Shown here piece by piece: positions 29,101-38,442 of a stretch of 64,000 bases of DNA. The translations under genes and the position numbers were made by a program. The notes under the pieces were generated by a model, which did no database searches, was not told where the DNA came from, and saw only the letters and a program-made list of their open reading frames with translations. Source of the stretch: a virus; the IMG/VR virus record IMGVR_UViG_3300030331_006142, positions 62,001-126,000 of that record; one strand, given 5' to 3'. Each line of letters starts with the position of its first letter. The stretch's first letter is position 1.

Positions 29101-29745
29101 TTAACACACCTCTCTATTAATTAAATCACTTTCTTTTATAAGGGTGTAAGTAAAACTGTTCCCCCACTTGTCTGCGGCCTTTTCACAGGTTTCCATAAAT
29201 TCATAAAAATCCCGACTGCTTTGAAACACTTGGCAGCCAGCTGAGACGCCCCCAGTGTTAATTCTGGCATCTGAGCCAAACTGCCTATGAATATTAATAC
29301 CAAACCAACCTTCTTCTTCCGGGGCGTGATAATCTGGGACTGCGTCTCTGTTATTATCTCTTACAACCCTGACCTTTGCACCGCGCTGAATGAGTGCTGT
29401 ATATTTTCTCTTGCCGTTGTGAAGGCCAATCTTGTACGTTGAACGATACTGGTCTGGTACGAGTATTGCTGTGCCTTTGTGCCGGACTGATTTGATTGGG
29501 TTCTTCAGGATGCTTGTCCCCGGCTCAGTAGTTGCTGGATATATATCACACACCCAATTGCCATTCACTTTATAGAAAACATTCAGGAAGTCGTCAAACT
29601 TTGAAGCATCTCCTGATTCATTCCTGACTCCTACGATATTCAGGTTATAATTTCCATTCTCAAAAAAAGCATACCCCTTTTGAGAGAAAGCTTTCTTATA
29701 TTGTTCTACCATAACTTTGGCAGAAAGTCCAGTTAATTTAGCCAT
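29101..29745 (-). CDS. L,D-transpeptidase-like (YkuD-type) protein, possible cell-wall enzyme
   Basis: 214 aa. The block FGINIHRQFG followed by NTGGVSAGCQVFQS gives His then Ser-x-Gly-Cys, like the H...S-x-G-C signature of YkuD L,D-transpeptidases. No signal peptide is visible. ATAGGAG lies in the DnaE stop codon region. It could cut or modify peptidoglycan as an endolysin-type enzyme; no other lysin is evident in the window. Family assignment is by motif only. Confidence 0.5.
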   Translation of the reverse strand: MAKLTGLSAKVMVEQYKKAFSQKGYAFFENGNYNLNIVGVRNESGDASKFDDFLNVFYKVNGNWVCDIYPATTEPGTSILKNPIKSVRHKGTAILVPDQYRSTYKIGLHNGKRKYTALIQRGAKVRVVRDNNRDAVPDYHAPEEEGWFGINIHRQFGSDARINTGGVSAGCQVFQSSRDFYEFMETCEKAADKWGNSFTYTLIKESDLINREVC

Positions 29746-29755
29746 TTTTATTCTC

Positions 29756-32700
29756 CTATGCTAAAAGCTTAAACATTTTTCTGACACTGAAGGTGGAAAA
29801 CCCCCAATTTGGGTCATACTTCAACCTTGCCATGTATGGTCGGTTAATATGTATGATATCCCTCTCCGGGTCAACGCCCCAGCATCTAATTGTATTAGTT
29901 TCATTGTTGTCATCAATAACCTTGACGACAAAAAAGTTTTTACCGTTCTTTGACTTCTTTAGTTTACACTCCCTTGGAATGAACCAAGTCACACCCAGCT
30001 CTGGGTCATATTCTGAAATGGGGGGGATATAAAGTTCGTTAAGTTTGTTTCTTACCGTTTCAGTTATGACAGAGCTAATCGGGAAAACACCGGTTAGATT
30101 AACTAAGGATTCGAGCTTCTCTTCTTCACTGAAGTCCCCCTCTGGTTCGTACTTTGCGATATTTTCCTCTAGGTTTTTCAGCTTCCTTGGGCGGTCGACG
30201 CAAACTGCCGACCAAAAATGGCGGAGGCCCGAGAACCTCTCGTCAACCAAGTCGTTGAGTGCTTGTGCGCGACATAGAGCATCTAGAGCCTTTTTATTGA
30301 GCTTTGAATATTTAACCTTGTCGTGAAACAAAAAGTCTTCAACCGTGTTAAATGGCCTGTGTTCAATAATCTGCTGAATAGCGACTGCGCCGAGGCCCTT
30401 GATAGATGTTAGGGGTTGGACCAATGTCTTACTATCTTCGCTAATCTCCCAATTCACACCCGAAGTGTTTATGTTCAGAGGCTCAACGATATATCCCATT
30501 GATTTTGCGGTGGCAATAGCTCTCTCTTTTCTGGTTTCGGGCTCCTTATCCAAGAAGGCAGCTAGCCATTCGGCTGGATAGTAGTTGAGTAACCAAGCGC
30601 ACTGATAGGACAAGATACAGTAAGAAACTGCATGAGATTTATTGAAGCCATAGCCTGAAAAGTATTCAAACTTGTTCCAAAGCTCTCTTGCCTCGTGCGA
30701 GGCCATACCCTTCTCGAGGCAGCCCTTATGAAATTTGTCAAAGATTTTATCTTTCTCTTCTGCAACTACCCCTGTACCTTTCTTGGTTAAGAGTTTGCGG
30801 AGCTTGTTGCCTTCATCTAGGGTCAGGTTCTTGCCAAGCTTGTGAGCCAGAAGCGCGATTTGCTCTTGAAAAATAAGAAAACCATACGTTTCCTGAGTTA
30901 CATCACGAACAGTTTGGTTCTGATACTCTACCTCATCCGGCTCTTGTTTTGCTCCGATGAACATCTTGTCAACGCCGGCTGACAGTGGGCCGGGTCGGTA
31001 GATAGAGGTAATCGCCGCAAGGTCTGTAATATTGTCTGGCTTTGCATTTTTGCAGAACGATTGTGCTCCGGGTTCTGTAAATTGGAAGATACCAGCCCAT
31101 TTGCCTTTGTGGAATACATTTCGCCAGACCTGACTGTCATCTAGGTCAATCTTGTCTGGGTGCAGATGCTCATTGTAAAAGTTCCTGACCTGTTCAAATG
31201 TTGGGTTATCGATTCCATGGTGTCTCTTTAGGATACGCTCAACGGCGCCTTCTACCATTCTAAGAGAAGCCAAACCAAGAATATCAAACTTAATAAAACC
31301 CATGGGCTCAAGATGTCTAACATTTTGTCCTTCACTCCAAGGTGTCTGACGGACACCACCACTATTAATTAGTGGCATCCACTCATCTAGTCTCTCGCCA
31401 ATCACCACACCACCGGCATGACGACTAGCAGAACGAGTCTGGCCATAGAGCGTTTCGACATGGGTCTTGATGTGTGGATATTTCTCCAAGAATTTTTGAA
31501 GCGTTTCAGAATACATCATTAGTTCTTCGAATGTCGGAGCATAAACACCAGCTGTAATGCCGTGTGCTTTCTTCGCAGGCGGCGTAGCTTCATGAACCAT
31601 CTTACTGGTCACATTGTTCACCTCTGTAAACTCAATACCATAGAACTTTGAAATGTCCTTGATAAGAGAACGAAGCTGTAATGTGTTCCAGTTAGTGATA
31701 GGCACAACTGTATCATCACCCCACTCATCAATCAGATATTCCTTCAGAACCATCGGGTCGGATACATCATAGTCAATATCTGGATAGCCTGAGCCGCCCT
31801 TGGTTAAAAACCGCTCAAACTGAAGACCATACTTGATTGGGTCAACCTGCGTAATGCCAAGAACATAAGACACCAAGGAGCCGGCGGCAGAGCCGCGCCC
31901 AGGACCAACAAGCTGTTTCTCGACAGCCATATCAGAAATAGCTTTCATTGTCAAGAAGTATTTAGAGAAGCCTCGACCATCAATGATATCGACCTCGTAC
32001 TTCAACCTCTCGGCATATTCTTTGTTCTCTGCGAGACCAAGGCTCCTAGCTCCCTCAACACATAAAGCAGCAAGAGTTTGCCCTGCCGTACTACCTTCTG
32101 GCACAACAAAGTCTGGAAGGCGAACCTCATTGTCTGGTAGAAAGTTTGCGATACGCTCGTGGGCAATATAGTAAGTTCTCTTGATGGACTCAAGAACAAG
32201 CTTGTCGTCATACTCTACTCCAACTGACTTGGAGTAATTCTTGTATGCTTCCCACATCTGGTCTCCGTTCTTGGGATACAACTCGTATCCAATCTCCTCG
32301 ACAGAAATAGGCAATTCCTCAGATAAATAATCTGGTCTGCCTTTGCCCAACCAGCCGAGGCGCTTGTATAACTCTCTGTCTTTCCAGACATTCTCATTGT
32401 AGTAGTGAGAATCCGCAGTTGATATCAAGTCGATGCCAAACTCATAGTGCATCTGAATGATATACTGGTTTAGTTCGTGCTGTTCTGGAATGTTGTTCCA
32501 CTGTAACTCGCCATACCATCGGTCACCAAAGATAGACTGCATCTTTTGTGTCGTGCTTCTCATTGCATCAAGGACAGCATCCGGGCCTTCGTCACGATTT
32601 TCCCAATAGTTTCCAGCGTATACACCACCAAGACAGGCACTGGCTGCAATGACGCCCTTGTTGTATTTCTTCAGCAAAGCATAGTCAACTCGTGGATAGC

Positions 32701-33190
32701 GATAGAAGTTATCGCCAACATAACTGGTTGAAATCATTTTGAAAATGTTTTGTAAACCTTCTTGGTCTTGCGCAAGGAGAATAAGGTGTCGTCTACGATT
32801 TAGGACAGACTTCATCTTTTTCTTTGAAGCTTCGTTCTCGACGGTTGTACCCGATGAGCCATCTTCATACTCTGACTTCTTCTTCGCTGCTGCTTTGATT
32901 TGTTCGTATTCTTTCTTCCACTTTGCAACAGATGGAATGAAATATGCCTCAACACCAAAGATTGGTTTGAAGTCTTTTCCTGACTTCTTCATTTTCTTGG
33001 CATGAAGAACTTGTCCTGCGAGACCATTAGCATTCCCATGGTCAGTAAGTGCAAGGGCGTCCATGCCATTTTCATAAGCAAAGTCCATATGTTCTGCTGG
33101 GTACCCGAGGGCGTCAAAGGGTGAGCCCGCGACGGAATGGGCATGAAGCCCGACAAAAGGAATACTAGGCTTATTTCTGGACATTTGCAA
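29756..33190 (-). CDS. dnaE: DNA polymerase III alpha-subunit type (family C) polymerase
   Basis: 1144 aa. PHP domain at the start (FVGLHAHSVAGSPFDALG, LALTDHGN), palm motifs GRGSAAGSLVSYVLGIT (about 432) and YPDIDYDVSD (about 469, two catalytic Asp), fingers GIFQFTEPGAQ and IYRPGPL, the GYGFNKSHAVSY element and an OB-like C-terminus. A replicative-type polymerase; phages usually carry family A or B instead. I favour the TTG start (33190) because GGAGG lies 6 nt before it, though an ATG at 33184 is possible. No separate proofreading or clamp gene is visible here. Confidence 0.92.
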   Translation of the reverse strand: MQMSRNKPSIPFVGLHAHSVAGSPFDALGYPAEHMDFAYENGMDALALTDHGNANGLAGQVLHAKKMKKSGKDFKPIFGVEAYFIPSVAKWKKEYEQIKAAAKKKSEYEDGSSGTTVENEASKKKMKSVLNRRRHLILLAQDQEGLQNIFKMISTSYVGDNFYRYPRVDYALLKKYNKGVIAASACLGGVYAGNYWENRDEGPDAVLDAMRSTTQKMQSIFGDRWYGELQWNNIPEQHELNQYIIQMHYEFGIDLISTADSHYYNENVWKDRELYKRLGWLGKGRPDYLSEELPISVEEIGYELYPKNGDQMWEAYKNYSKSVGVEYDDKLVLESIKRTYYIAHERIANFLPDNEVRLPDFVVPEGSTAGQTLAALCVEGARSLGLAENKEYAERLKYEVDIIDGRGFSKYFLTMKAISDMAVEKQLVGPGRGSAAGSLVSYVLGITQVDPIKYGLQFERFLTKGGSGYPDIDYDVSDPMVLKEYLIDEWGDDTVVPITNWNTLQLRSLIKDISKFYGIEFTEVNNVTSKMVHEATPPAKKAHGITAGVYAPTFEELMMYSETLQKFLEKYPHIKTHVETLYGQTRSASRHAGGVVIGERLDEWMPLINSGGVRQTPWSEGQNVRHLEPMGFIKFDILGLASLRMVEGAVERILKRHHGIDNPTFEQVRNFYNEHLHPDKIDLDDSQVWRNVFHKGKWAGIFQFTEPGAQSFCKNAKPDNITDLAAITSIYRPGPLSAGVDKMFIGAKQEPDEVEYQNQTVRDVTQETYGFLIFQEQIALLAHKLGKNLTLDEGNKLRKLLTKKGTGVVAEEKDKIFDKFHKGCLEKGMASHEARELWNKFEYFSGYGFNKSHAVSYCILSYQCAWLLNYYPAEWLAAFLDKEPETRKERAIATAKSMGYIVEPLNINTSGVNWEISEDSKTLVQPLTSIKGLGAVAIQQIIEHRPFNTVEDFLFHDKVKYSKLNKKALDALCRAQALNDLVDERFSGLRHFWSAVCVDRPRKLKNLEENIAKYEPEGDFSEEEKLESLVNLTGVFPISSVITETVRNKLNELYIPPISEYDPELGVTWFIPRECKLKKSKNGKNFFVVKVIDDNNETNTIRCWGVDPERDIIHINRPYMARLKYDPNWGFSTFSVRKMFKLLA

Positions 33191-33401
33191 TTACGGCCTC
33201 CAAATCAGACTTAATCAAATTAAGGTCTTCTAGAATTTCTTCTTGTTTTTGTTTGTTTTGCACAATTCCACCAAACAAGTCACGAAAAAATAACTGCTGG
33301 TCTGTGCTCATTGTAGCAAAAGTAAGTGGCAGCTTGGCTGCTTCCTTCGTGTGATATGCCAAGTCATCGTAGACTTGCTCTAATGTTTCTCTATCTTTCA
33401 T
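33171..33401 (-). CDS. Hypothetical helical protein, 76 aa
   Basis: ATG at 33401 with AAGGA 5 nt upstream. MKDRETLEQVYDDLAYHTKE, LFFRDLFGGIVQNKQKQEEI, then another helix. Its end overlaps the DnaE start by 20 nt. A polymerase accessory role is only a guess from position. Confidence 0.5.
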   Translation of the reverse strand: MKDRETLEQVYDDLAYHTKEAAKLPLTFATMSTDQQLFFRDLFGGIVQNKQKQEEILEDLNLIKSDLEAVIANVQK

Positions 33402-33421
33402 TTTTTTCCTTTCAGGATTTT

Positions 33422-34255
33422 TCAAATAAAATAAGGCTTTCTCATGTTTTTGGACATGCCCTTAAAGATTAAATTACTAGCATAGAAGCTCCTCAAGGAG
33501 TCCCAACTGTCAAGTGTATAATATTTTTCTATCTCTATCATTTCTTGTACATCTATTTTATCATGTTTAAATATTTTGTCAAGTGTAAAATGCCTAGCTG
33601 ACCAACGTTCTTCGATGGGTAAGCCTTTATCCCCGCCAGTGTTACTCTCATTGAGTTGCCTGCGAAAAAGCAACCAGTCCTCAGGCGTGAAGCTGAAGGG
33701 GAGATATAAGCCATCCCTAACTGACTTTCCTTTATGAAAGCCGTATATCTTTTTGCCGGCCCTTATATCTGCGCGGTGTTTTTTCATTGCCAATGGAGAA
33801 TATATTGCACAAGGGAATGATACAAAGTAGCTGCTTGGTATTGCCCATTTTGATATTTTTTTTGAAACCACAAAAGATGTTAAAGCGCCGTGCAAAACAG
33901 ACCACCCTAAGCTATCTATCCTGTTTCTATGCTTCTGTAGAATAGGAGTATAAAATATTGAAATGTATTCTTTTTTGTAGTCGGGATATTTTTTAAAGTT
34001 CCAGCTATCGTATATTACAGGGTCTAATATATAGTCTCCAAGTCTTTTCCTAATTAGTGGTGACGTACTGTCATTGCACACTATCCAAATGCTCTTACAA
34101 CCCACATAAGCGCACTCCTTTACAGAACGCTCGACTGCTAAAAAGTCCGGTGCAATAGGCTGCAGCACGTCTGGCCATGGGAGATTAAGTTCTTCTTTTC
34201 TTCCCGCAATTGGGACAATGCCAACTAAATTCCTATTTACATGTGGTGTATCCAC
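33422..34255 (-). CDS. Nucleotidyltransferase-like (GT-A fold) protein, 277 aa
   Basis: N-terminal LVGIVPIAGRKEELNLPWPD, VLQPIAPDFLAVERSVKECA, IWIVCNDSTSPLIRKRLGDY follows the order of sugar-nucleotidyltransferases: I-x-P-x-A-G-R, L-P, a helix, then a strand. The middle is rich in aromatic residues. The signature G-x-G-T-R is replaced by GIVPIAGRKE. Possible role in DNA or surface sugar modification; unproven. Confidence 0.5.
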   Translation of the reverse strand: MDTPHVNRNLVGIVPIAGRKEELNLPWPDVLQPIAPDFLAVERSVKECAYVGCKSIWIVCNDSTSPLIRKRLGDYILDPVIYDSWNFKKYPDYKKEYISIFYTPILQKHRNRIDSLGWSVLHGALTSFVVSKKISKWAIPSSYFVSFPCAIYSPLAMKKHRADIRAGKKIYGFHKGKSVRDGLYLPFSFTPEDWLLFRRQLNESNTGGDKGLPIEERWSARHFTLDKIFKHDKIDVQEMIEIEKYYTLDSWDSLRSFYASNLIFKGMSKNMRKPYFI

Positions 34256-35024
34256 TATAAAATTCCTCTACTGAAGGGTTTATAAACTTGATTCTATCGC
34301 TGTCAAAATATTCATTGTTATCTTCCTCGAATAAAATTCTCTCTACATGCTCGACGGTGACCCTCCTAAGCTTAGGTTTGGAGTTTGGTTGTGGAGCTTT
34401 TTCATAAACTCCTGCATAGCCAGCATCAGCCAGACAACTCCTTAGCTTGAACATTGCCATTGTATCTGAATAATTAAAATCATGCAAGTCTTTTTCTTCT
34501 AGTCTTGACAGCGTTATCGCATCTGTTACCCTTTTTGCTCCATCGACTCGGCCAGAATTGTAGAAACAGGCCTTGAAAACTAATTTATCTAGCGTGTTAA
34601 TTGGCGATAAGTTTTCTTTCTTGGTCCCCAGCCTGGAAAGCTTGAAGTCGTCAATAACTAAAAATGTTTTCGGTTTTGCGATTTTTACAGGGTTTTCAAA
34701 AGTAATATTCGCATTGTCGCAAATGTAACACTTCTCAAAAGTATAACTCGCCAAAAGGTCATTTCCAAATAATTTTAGACTATTATCCGACACCCTTATT
34801 CTTTTTGTTTCTTTCTCTGTCAGGTTCGCACCCACGAAACTTAAGATGTTTTGAATTTCATCAAATATCTCTCTCTTTCCCTTCATTCCGAGAAAAGACT
34901 GCTTTTCTGGGTCATCAAAGAAGAAAGGACGAAAAGTACAATTCGCAATGAAATGGTATTGATTGTAGAAAGCGTACATTATTGAGGCAAGAGAGTGGCC
35001 GATAACGATGTTCTTTATAAACAC
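34233..35024 (-). CDS. Hypothetical protein with Rossmann-like start, 263 aa
   Basis: MFIKNIVIGHSLASIMYAFY has the strand-G-x-x-x-A/S-helix start of nucleotide-binding folds (IVIGHSLAS), but no later signature is clear. CYICDN is a lone Cys pair. Overlaps the nucleotidyltransferase-like gene by 23 nt, and the two are probably co-translated. Function unknown. Confidence 0.5.
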   Translation of the reverse strand: MFIKNIVIGHSLASIMYAFYNQYHFIANCTFRPFFFDDPEKQSFLGMKGKREIFDEIQNILSFVGANLTEKETKRIRVSDNSLKLFGNDLLASYTFEKCYICDNANITFENPVKIAKPKTFLVIDDFKLSRLGTKKENLSPINTLDKLVFKACFYNSGRVDGAKRVTDAITLSRLEEKDLHDFNYSDTMAMFKLRSCLADAGYAGVYEKAPQPNSKPKLRRVTVEHVERILFEEDNNEYFDSDRIKFINPSVEEFYSGYTTCK

Positions 35025-37081
35025 ATCAACTCTGACGCGAAAATATAAGCAGGTTCAAATGGATAAGACATAAGTGCTGCCTGGGGACCCTCCTCTCTCG
35101 GAAGACACGCCTCGTCAATTATAGACATCAAATCATTATACATGCTTAGTGCATCAGATGTGAGCTGGAAATTGCGACCCCCGGTCGCAATTGCCATATC
35201 TTCCCAATCTCCGTTGAAGGGTTTAGAGAATGTGTACAACTTTAAATTGATTGAGGCCGCGGCCGTGGCAGCAACAATCTCCGCAGTTATAGGGCGCCCG
35301 GGGCCCTCAGGGTCATCTGCATCTCGGAGATAAGATTGTTCATCCTCATCAGAGAACACAATAATGACCCTAGCCGAGTTATCTCTCCAGTTTATAATAA
35401 AATTCTCCTTATCTGGTAAACTACTCGTATCCCTCCACCAACTGGTTGCTGCTATGTCCACAGGAGCATCCTGTGAGATGTTTCTTGTGGATAGATATAT
35501 AGCATCGAGTAGCATTTCACTGCCTGTATCCATGCCTTCGTCGCCTAAAGCAGAAAAACTTGCAAGAAATTGTTCGAAGGGAGAAATATTTGATACCAAA
35601 ACCAAGGTTTCATCCCCATCCTCAACAAACTCTTTTGGACCCACAATCAGCCCCCACTGAAGTGGTTCTTCCGCCCTAAAGTGAGTGGAGAACCGATTGA
35701 GAGCTATTTTTACTGCCTCGATTTCATCATCCATAGACCCAGACCAATCAATTATAAACAAAATATCTGTTTCCCTTATTTCCTCTCCGTAATCAACAAC
35801 TCCATCACAGTCATTATCGGCGCCGTCACATATCTCTTCCTGAGGTGTCACTTCGCCCAAACAAAAGCCGGCTTGAAAATTATTATCTACATCGTTGCCC
35901 CAGGCGCCGCGTGAGCAGTACATCTCTCCGGGCGAACAGACTCCCACAAACAATGTTTCTGGCTGGGCCGTATAACAAGCTTGGGTTAAATCCTCGTCGA
36001 TGGACTCATCACAATCCTCGTCGAAATTGTTGCAATCCTCCTGCTGTAAGACAATACCGATGCGCGGGTCGCATGGTGGTGGCTCTGGTACTGGGAGATA
36101 TGTGCACAATGCCGCACAGTCAGTCATTCTCATCTCTGTGCAGTTCTCATCTACGCATTCACACGTCTTAAAACCCTGGCCGCACAAAAGCGGACTCTCA
36201 AAGCAAGGCATCAAGTTTCCCACATCGTCCGCGGTGCACAGGCAATTCAGTTCTTCGTCTATTTGTCCGTCGCAATCGTTGTCTTCGCCATCACATTCCT
36301 CATCCGAAGGCTGAGTTGCGGTGCATGATATCCAATTGCCAGCCATACATGTTTCTATCCCCCTTTCACAGGCGGTCTCGCATGGCCGGACAAGTTCTTC
36401 ATCAATTGTTCCGTCGCAGTCGTTATCAACGTTATCGCAGATATCTTGGGGCACTGGGCCGCAGGCATCGCAAACATTCCTTTGCTCTTCATCAATTTCG
36501 CCGTCACAGTCGTCGTCCTTATAGTTACACCTCTCTTCTTCCGGTTCGCAAACTATACACTCTCCATACTCAATATTGCCTTTGGAACATAAGATTTGTT
36601 GTTGACCCTCAACGCCCTCTATTTCACATCGAACAGAAATTGTAATATCATTCTCAATCCCCGGGGGGCACTGAAGGATAGTGTTGCAGCCACTCCTAGA
36701 CAACACCTCGTTTGGAGGGCATGTCAAGTCCTGGCTCCTGTCGCAAACTTCGAACATGTCATTACAGATATTCATCACAACTTCGGACGCTTGCACGCCT
36801 AACCCACTAGGAGGGCAATACCACATCTGACGCTGGCAACACTCAGGCTTACAATCGCAAAAGTTATCCTCTGAGCTGGTAACCCTCTCACATGGGTCGA
36901 TATATGCGTCAGGAAAGAGAAAATCAATATAATAAATATCTGCGTATGCAGCATCTAGCAGGCTCGAATCTACAGATATTCTATGTGCATCTGGATTCAT
37001 GGAGGAACTGACAGAATTATCGCTGCAAGATACAAGTGCAGAGACCGTAAGAAAACAAATAAGATTTACAGTGTTGTTCAT
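35015..37081 (-). CDS. MopE-type metal-binding-repeat lipoprotein with vWA domain
   Basis: 688 aa from the ATG at 37081, which overlaps the thyX stop (ATGA). Signal MNNTVNLICFLTVSALVSCS with lipobox ALVSC. Five acidic repeats of the Cu-binding MopE motif type follow, for example DEECDGEDNDCDGQIDEE and EEICDGADNDCDGVVD. A von Willebrand A domain comes last, with MIDAS DWSGSMDDE in ILFIIDWSGSMDDE. Many cysteines. It should be exported and lipid-anchored. Such proteins are common in Myxococcota-like bacteria and strange in a phage, suggesting acquisition from the host line. Possible role: surface display or adhesion. Confidence 0.8.
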   Translation of the reverse strand: MNNTVNLICFLTVSALVSCSDNSVSSSMNPDAHRISVDSSLLDAAYADIYYIDFLFPDAYIDPCERVTSSEDNFCDCKPECCQRQMWYCPPSGLGVQASEVVMNICNDMFEVCDRSQDLTCPPNEVLSRSGCNTILQCPPGIENDITISVRCEIEGVEGQQQILCSKGNIEYGECIVCEPEEERCNYKDDDCDGEIDEEQRNVCDACGPVPQDICDNVDNDCDGTIDEELVRPCETACERGIETCMAGNWISCTATQPSDEECDGEDNDCDGQIDEELNCLCTADDVGNLMPCFESPLLCGQGFKTCECVDENCTEMRMTDCAALCTYLPVPEPPPCDPRIGIVLQQEDCNNFDEDCDESIDEDLTQACYTAQPETLFVGVCSPGEMYCSRGAWGNDVDNNFQAGFCLGEVTPQEEICDGADNDCDGVVDYGEEIRETDILFIIDWSGSMDDEIEAVKIALNRFSTHFRAEEPLQWGLIVGPKEFVEDGDETLVLVSNISPFEQFLASFSALGDEGMDTGSEMLLDAIYLSTRNISQDAPVDIAATSWWRDTSSLPDKENFIINWRDNSARVIIVFSDEDEQSYLRDADDPEGPGRPITAEIVAATAAASINLKLYTFSKPFNGDWEDMAIATGGRNFQLTSDALSMYNDLMSIIDEACLPREEGPQAALMSYPFEPAYIFASELMCL

Positions 37082-37785
37082 TCTTCTCTCTTTCTTTGGA
37101 AAGCGCTTACAGAAATTGGGTAATGCTGGAGCGCTATCTCCATACACGCCTTTGCAACCTGCTGAATCTCCCATTGGGCCCCGTCGTGAATGCGCAGTGA
37201 AACAAACTTTAATAAATTGTGCAAATTTACGGTTCCATAGTATTCGGTGTATAAATTTTGCGGCAAAACTCCGCGGGCCTGCTCTCTACAAACTCCCGCT
37301 TCAATCATAGCGTTGTAAAGATTCAAACTTCTAGAGTTATGCATTTTGACAGCATTCGAGGCAGATTCATACCCTATTTGTAAATAAGCAGAATCAAGAG
37401 TTGGGTTAACCAACTCATTGTTGCTAGCCTGGCGGTTGCTTTTGTGCTGTGTTCTAAATTTTGGCGGACTATAGAACCTCATGTCAACACCGGTGTACCT
37501 TCTGCTAATCTCATTGTAGGCCCAGGTTCTATGCCTGTGGTGCTGAGAACGTATGAACAGTGGAACAGTAAAACGCATAGTAATCGTACAGTGTTCAAAT
37601 GGACTGGTGTGGTTGTGCTGAATAAGGTAATTTATAAGTTTAATGTCTTTCTCGTCGAGAAAGTGCTTCTCTGCCCCGAAAGAGACTCTTGCTGCATTAA
37701 CGACTGTTAAATCACTACCCATGTGGGAAACGTATTCTACTTTTCCTATTCCATCTTCGAATAAATCATAAGTCTTCTGCTTCAT
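37078..37785 (-). CDS. thyX: FAD-dependent thymidylate synthase ThyX
   Basis: 235 aa. Signature RHRTWAYNEISRRYT (RHR-x7-S-x-R) and substrate-binding ends QARGVLPQNLYTEYY and LRIHDGAQWEIQ. It methylates dUMP to dTMP using FAD and methylene-tetrahydrofolate. With dUTPase and RNR it makes a dTTP supply line. Confidence 0.95.
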   Translation of the reverse strand: MKQKTYDLFEDGIGKVEYVSHMGSDLTVVNAARVSFGAEKHFLDEKDIKLINYLIQHNHTSPFEHCTITMRFTVPLFIRSQHHRHRTWAYNEISRRYTGVDMRFYSPPKFRTQHKSNRQASNNELVNPTLDSAYLQIGYESASNAVKMHNSRSLNLYNAMIEAGVCREQARGVLPQNLYTEYYGTVNLHNLLKFVSLRIHDGAQWEIQQVAKACMEIALQHYPISVSAFQRKREE

Positions 37786-38113
37786 TGAACCCTCTTAAAA
37801 AGCCCATCACATAATTCTCTAAAATTACCGTGTATTTCTTATCTCTATACTCGATTTCCTCAGTCATTGAAGAGTCAATAATTATTGTCCTCTTTTCTCT
37901 TTCTAGGGATTTAATCTTCTGAAAAGCCATCGAGCAATCTGGTGCAATTTCTAGAACGGTAGCCGCGACGTAGCGGCTGTTTTTGTTCTCTTTGTAGTCA
38001 TCGGGCAGAATGACTGCGCTTTTTTGCTCTTCTCGGTGTTCTAGATTTTTATGTACTATAATTGTCAAGTGCCTATTCAAAGGCTTCAAAACCGGGGCTA
38101 CCTTATTATACAT
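37766..38113 (-). CDS. GroES/gp31-like co-chaperonin candidate, 115 aa
   Basis: PVLKPLNRHLTIIVHKN, then EEQKSAVILPDDYKENKN at the place of the GroES mobile loop, YVAATVLEIAPDC, TIIIDSSMTEEIEYRDKKYT, and the end VILENYVMGFL, parallel to the I-x-E-x-D-I-L-A end of GroES. Size slightly above GroES (97) and like T4 gp31 (111). If right, it caps the phage GroEL encoded at 22052-23617. By-eye alignment, so moderate confidence. Confidence 0.55.
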   Translation of the reverse strand: MYNKVAPVLKPLNRHLTIIVHKNLEHREEQKSAVILPDDYKENKNSRYVAATVLEIAPDCSMAFQKIKSLEREKRTIIIDSSMTEEIEYRDKKYTVILENYVMGFLRGFNEAEDL

Positions 38114-38378
38114 TGTTAATTGTCCTTACTGTTCTCTTTAATCTGTTAAAGTAATCCGTCAATTGCTCCATATCGGTGTCTGATTTCACCAGCCTGTAAG
38201 CCTTTACAGCTAGTCTCATTTCTTCCTTCGAGAGCCAGCCATTTTCATCATAAGATTCACGTAGGTCTCTTCTTTGTTCTTTGAAGGGTTCCATTGCATC
38301 TTCAATGGCAGCAAATTCTTTTACAAAATTGGAAAGGTGTTCTTCGGTTGTTAGTAGTTTATCATCGTTGGAACTCAT
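38106..38378 (-). CDS. Hypothetical helical protein, GapR/DUF2312-like layout, 90 aa
   Basis: LSNFVKEFAAIEDAMEPFKE, QRRDLRESYDENGWLSKEEM, RLAVKAYRLVKSD. The order (helix with F-V-x-x-x-x-x-I-E, charged helix, G-x-x-x-x-x-L/M-R-x-A/V-V-K) recalls GapR/DUF2312 DNA-supercoil-binding proteins, but acidic residues dominate here. First gene of a long operon. Tentative. Confidence 0.4.
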   Translation of the reverse strand: MSSNDDKLLTTEEHLSNFVKEFAAIEDAMEPFKEQRRDLRESYDENGWLSKEEMRLAVKAYRLVKSDTDMEQLTDYFNRLKRTVRTINNV

Positions 38379-38408
38379 TTTTACTCCTTCGTGTTAAGTT
38401 CTTTTAAT

Positions 38409-38437
38409 ATGATATTATATTATATCGTAGATGTCAA
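38409..38437 (-). promoter_or_regulatory. Sigma70-type promoter
   Basis: TTGACA, 17 bp, TATCAT, about 30 bp before 38106-38378. Probably starts the operon through the GroES-like, thyX, lipoprotein and dnaE genes. Confidence 0.65.
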
Positions 38438-38442
38438 GAGGT

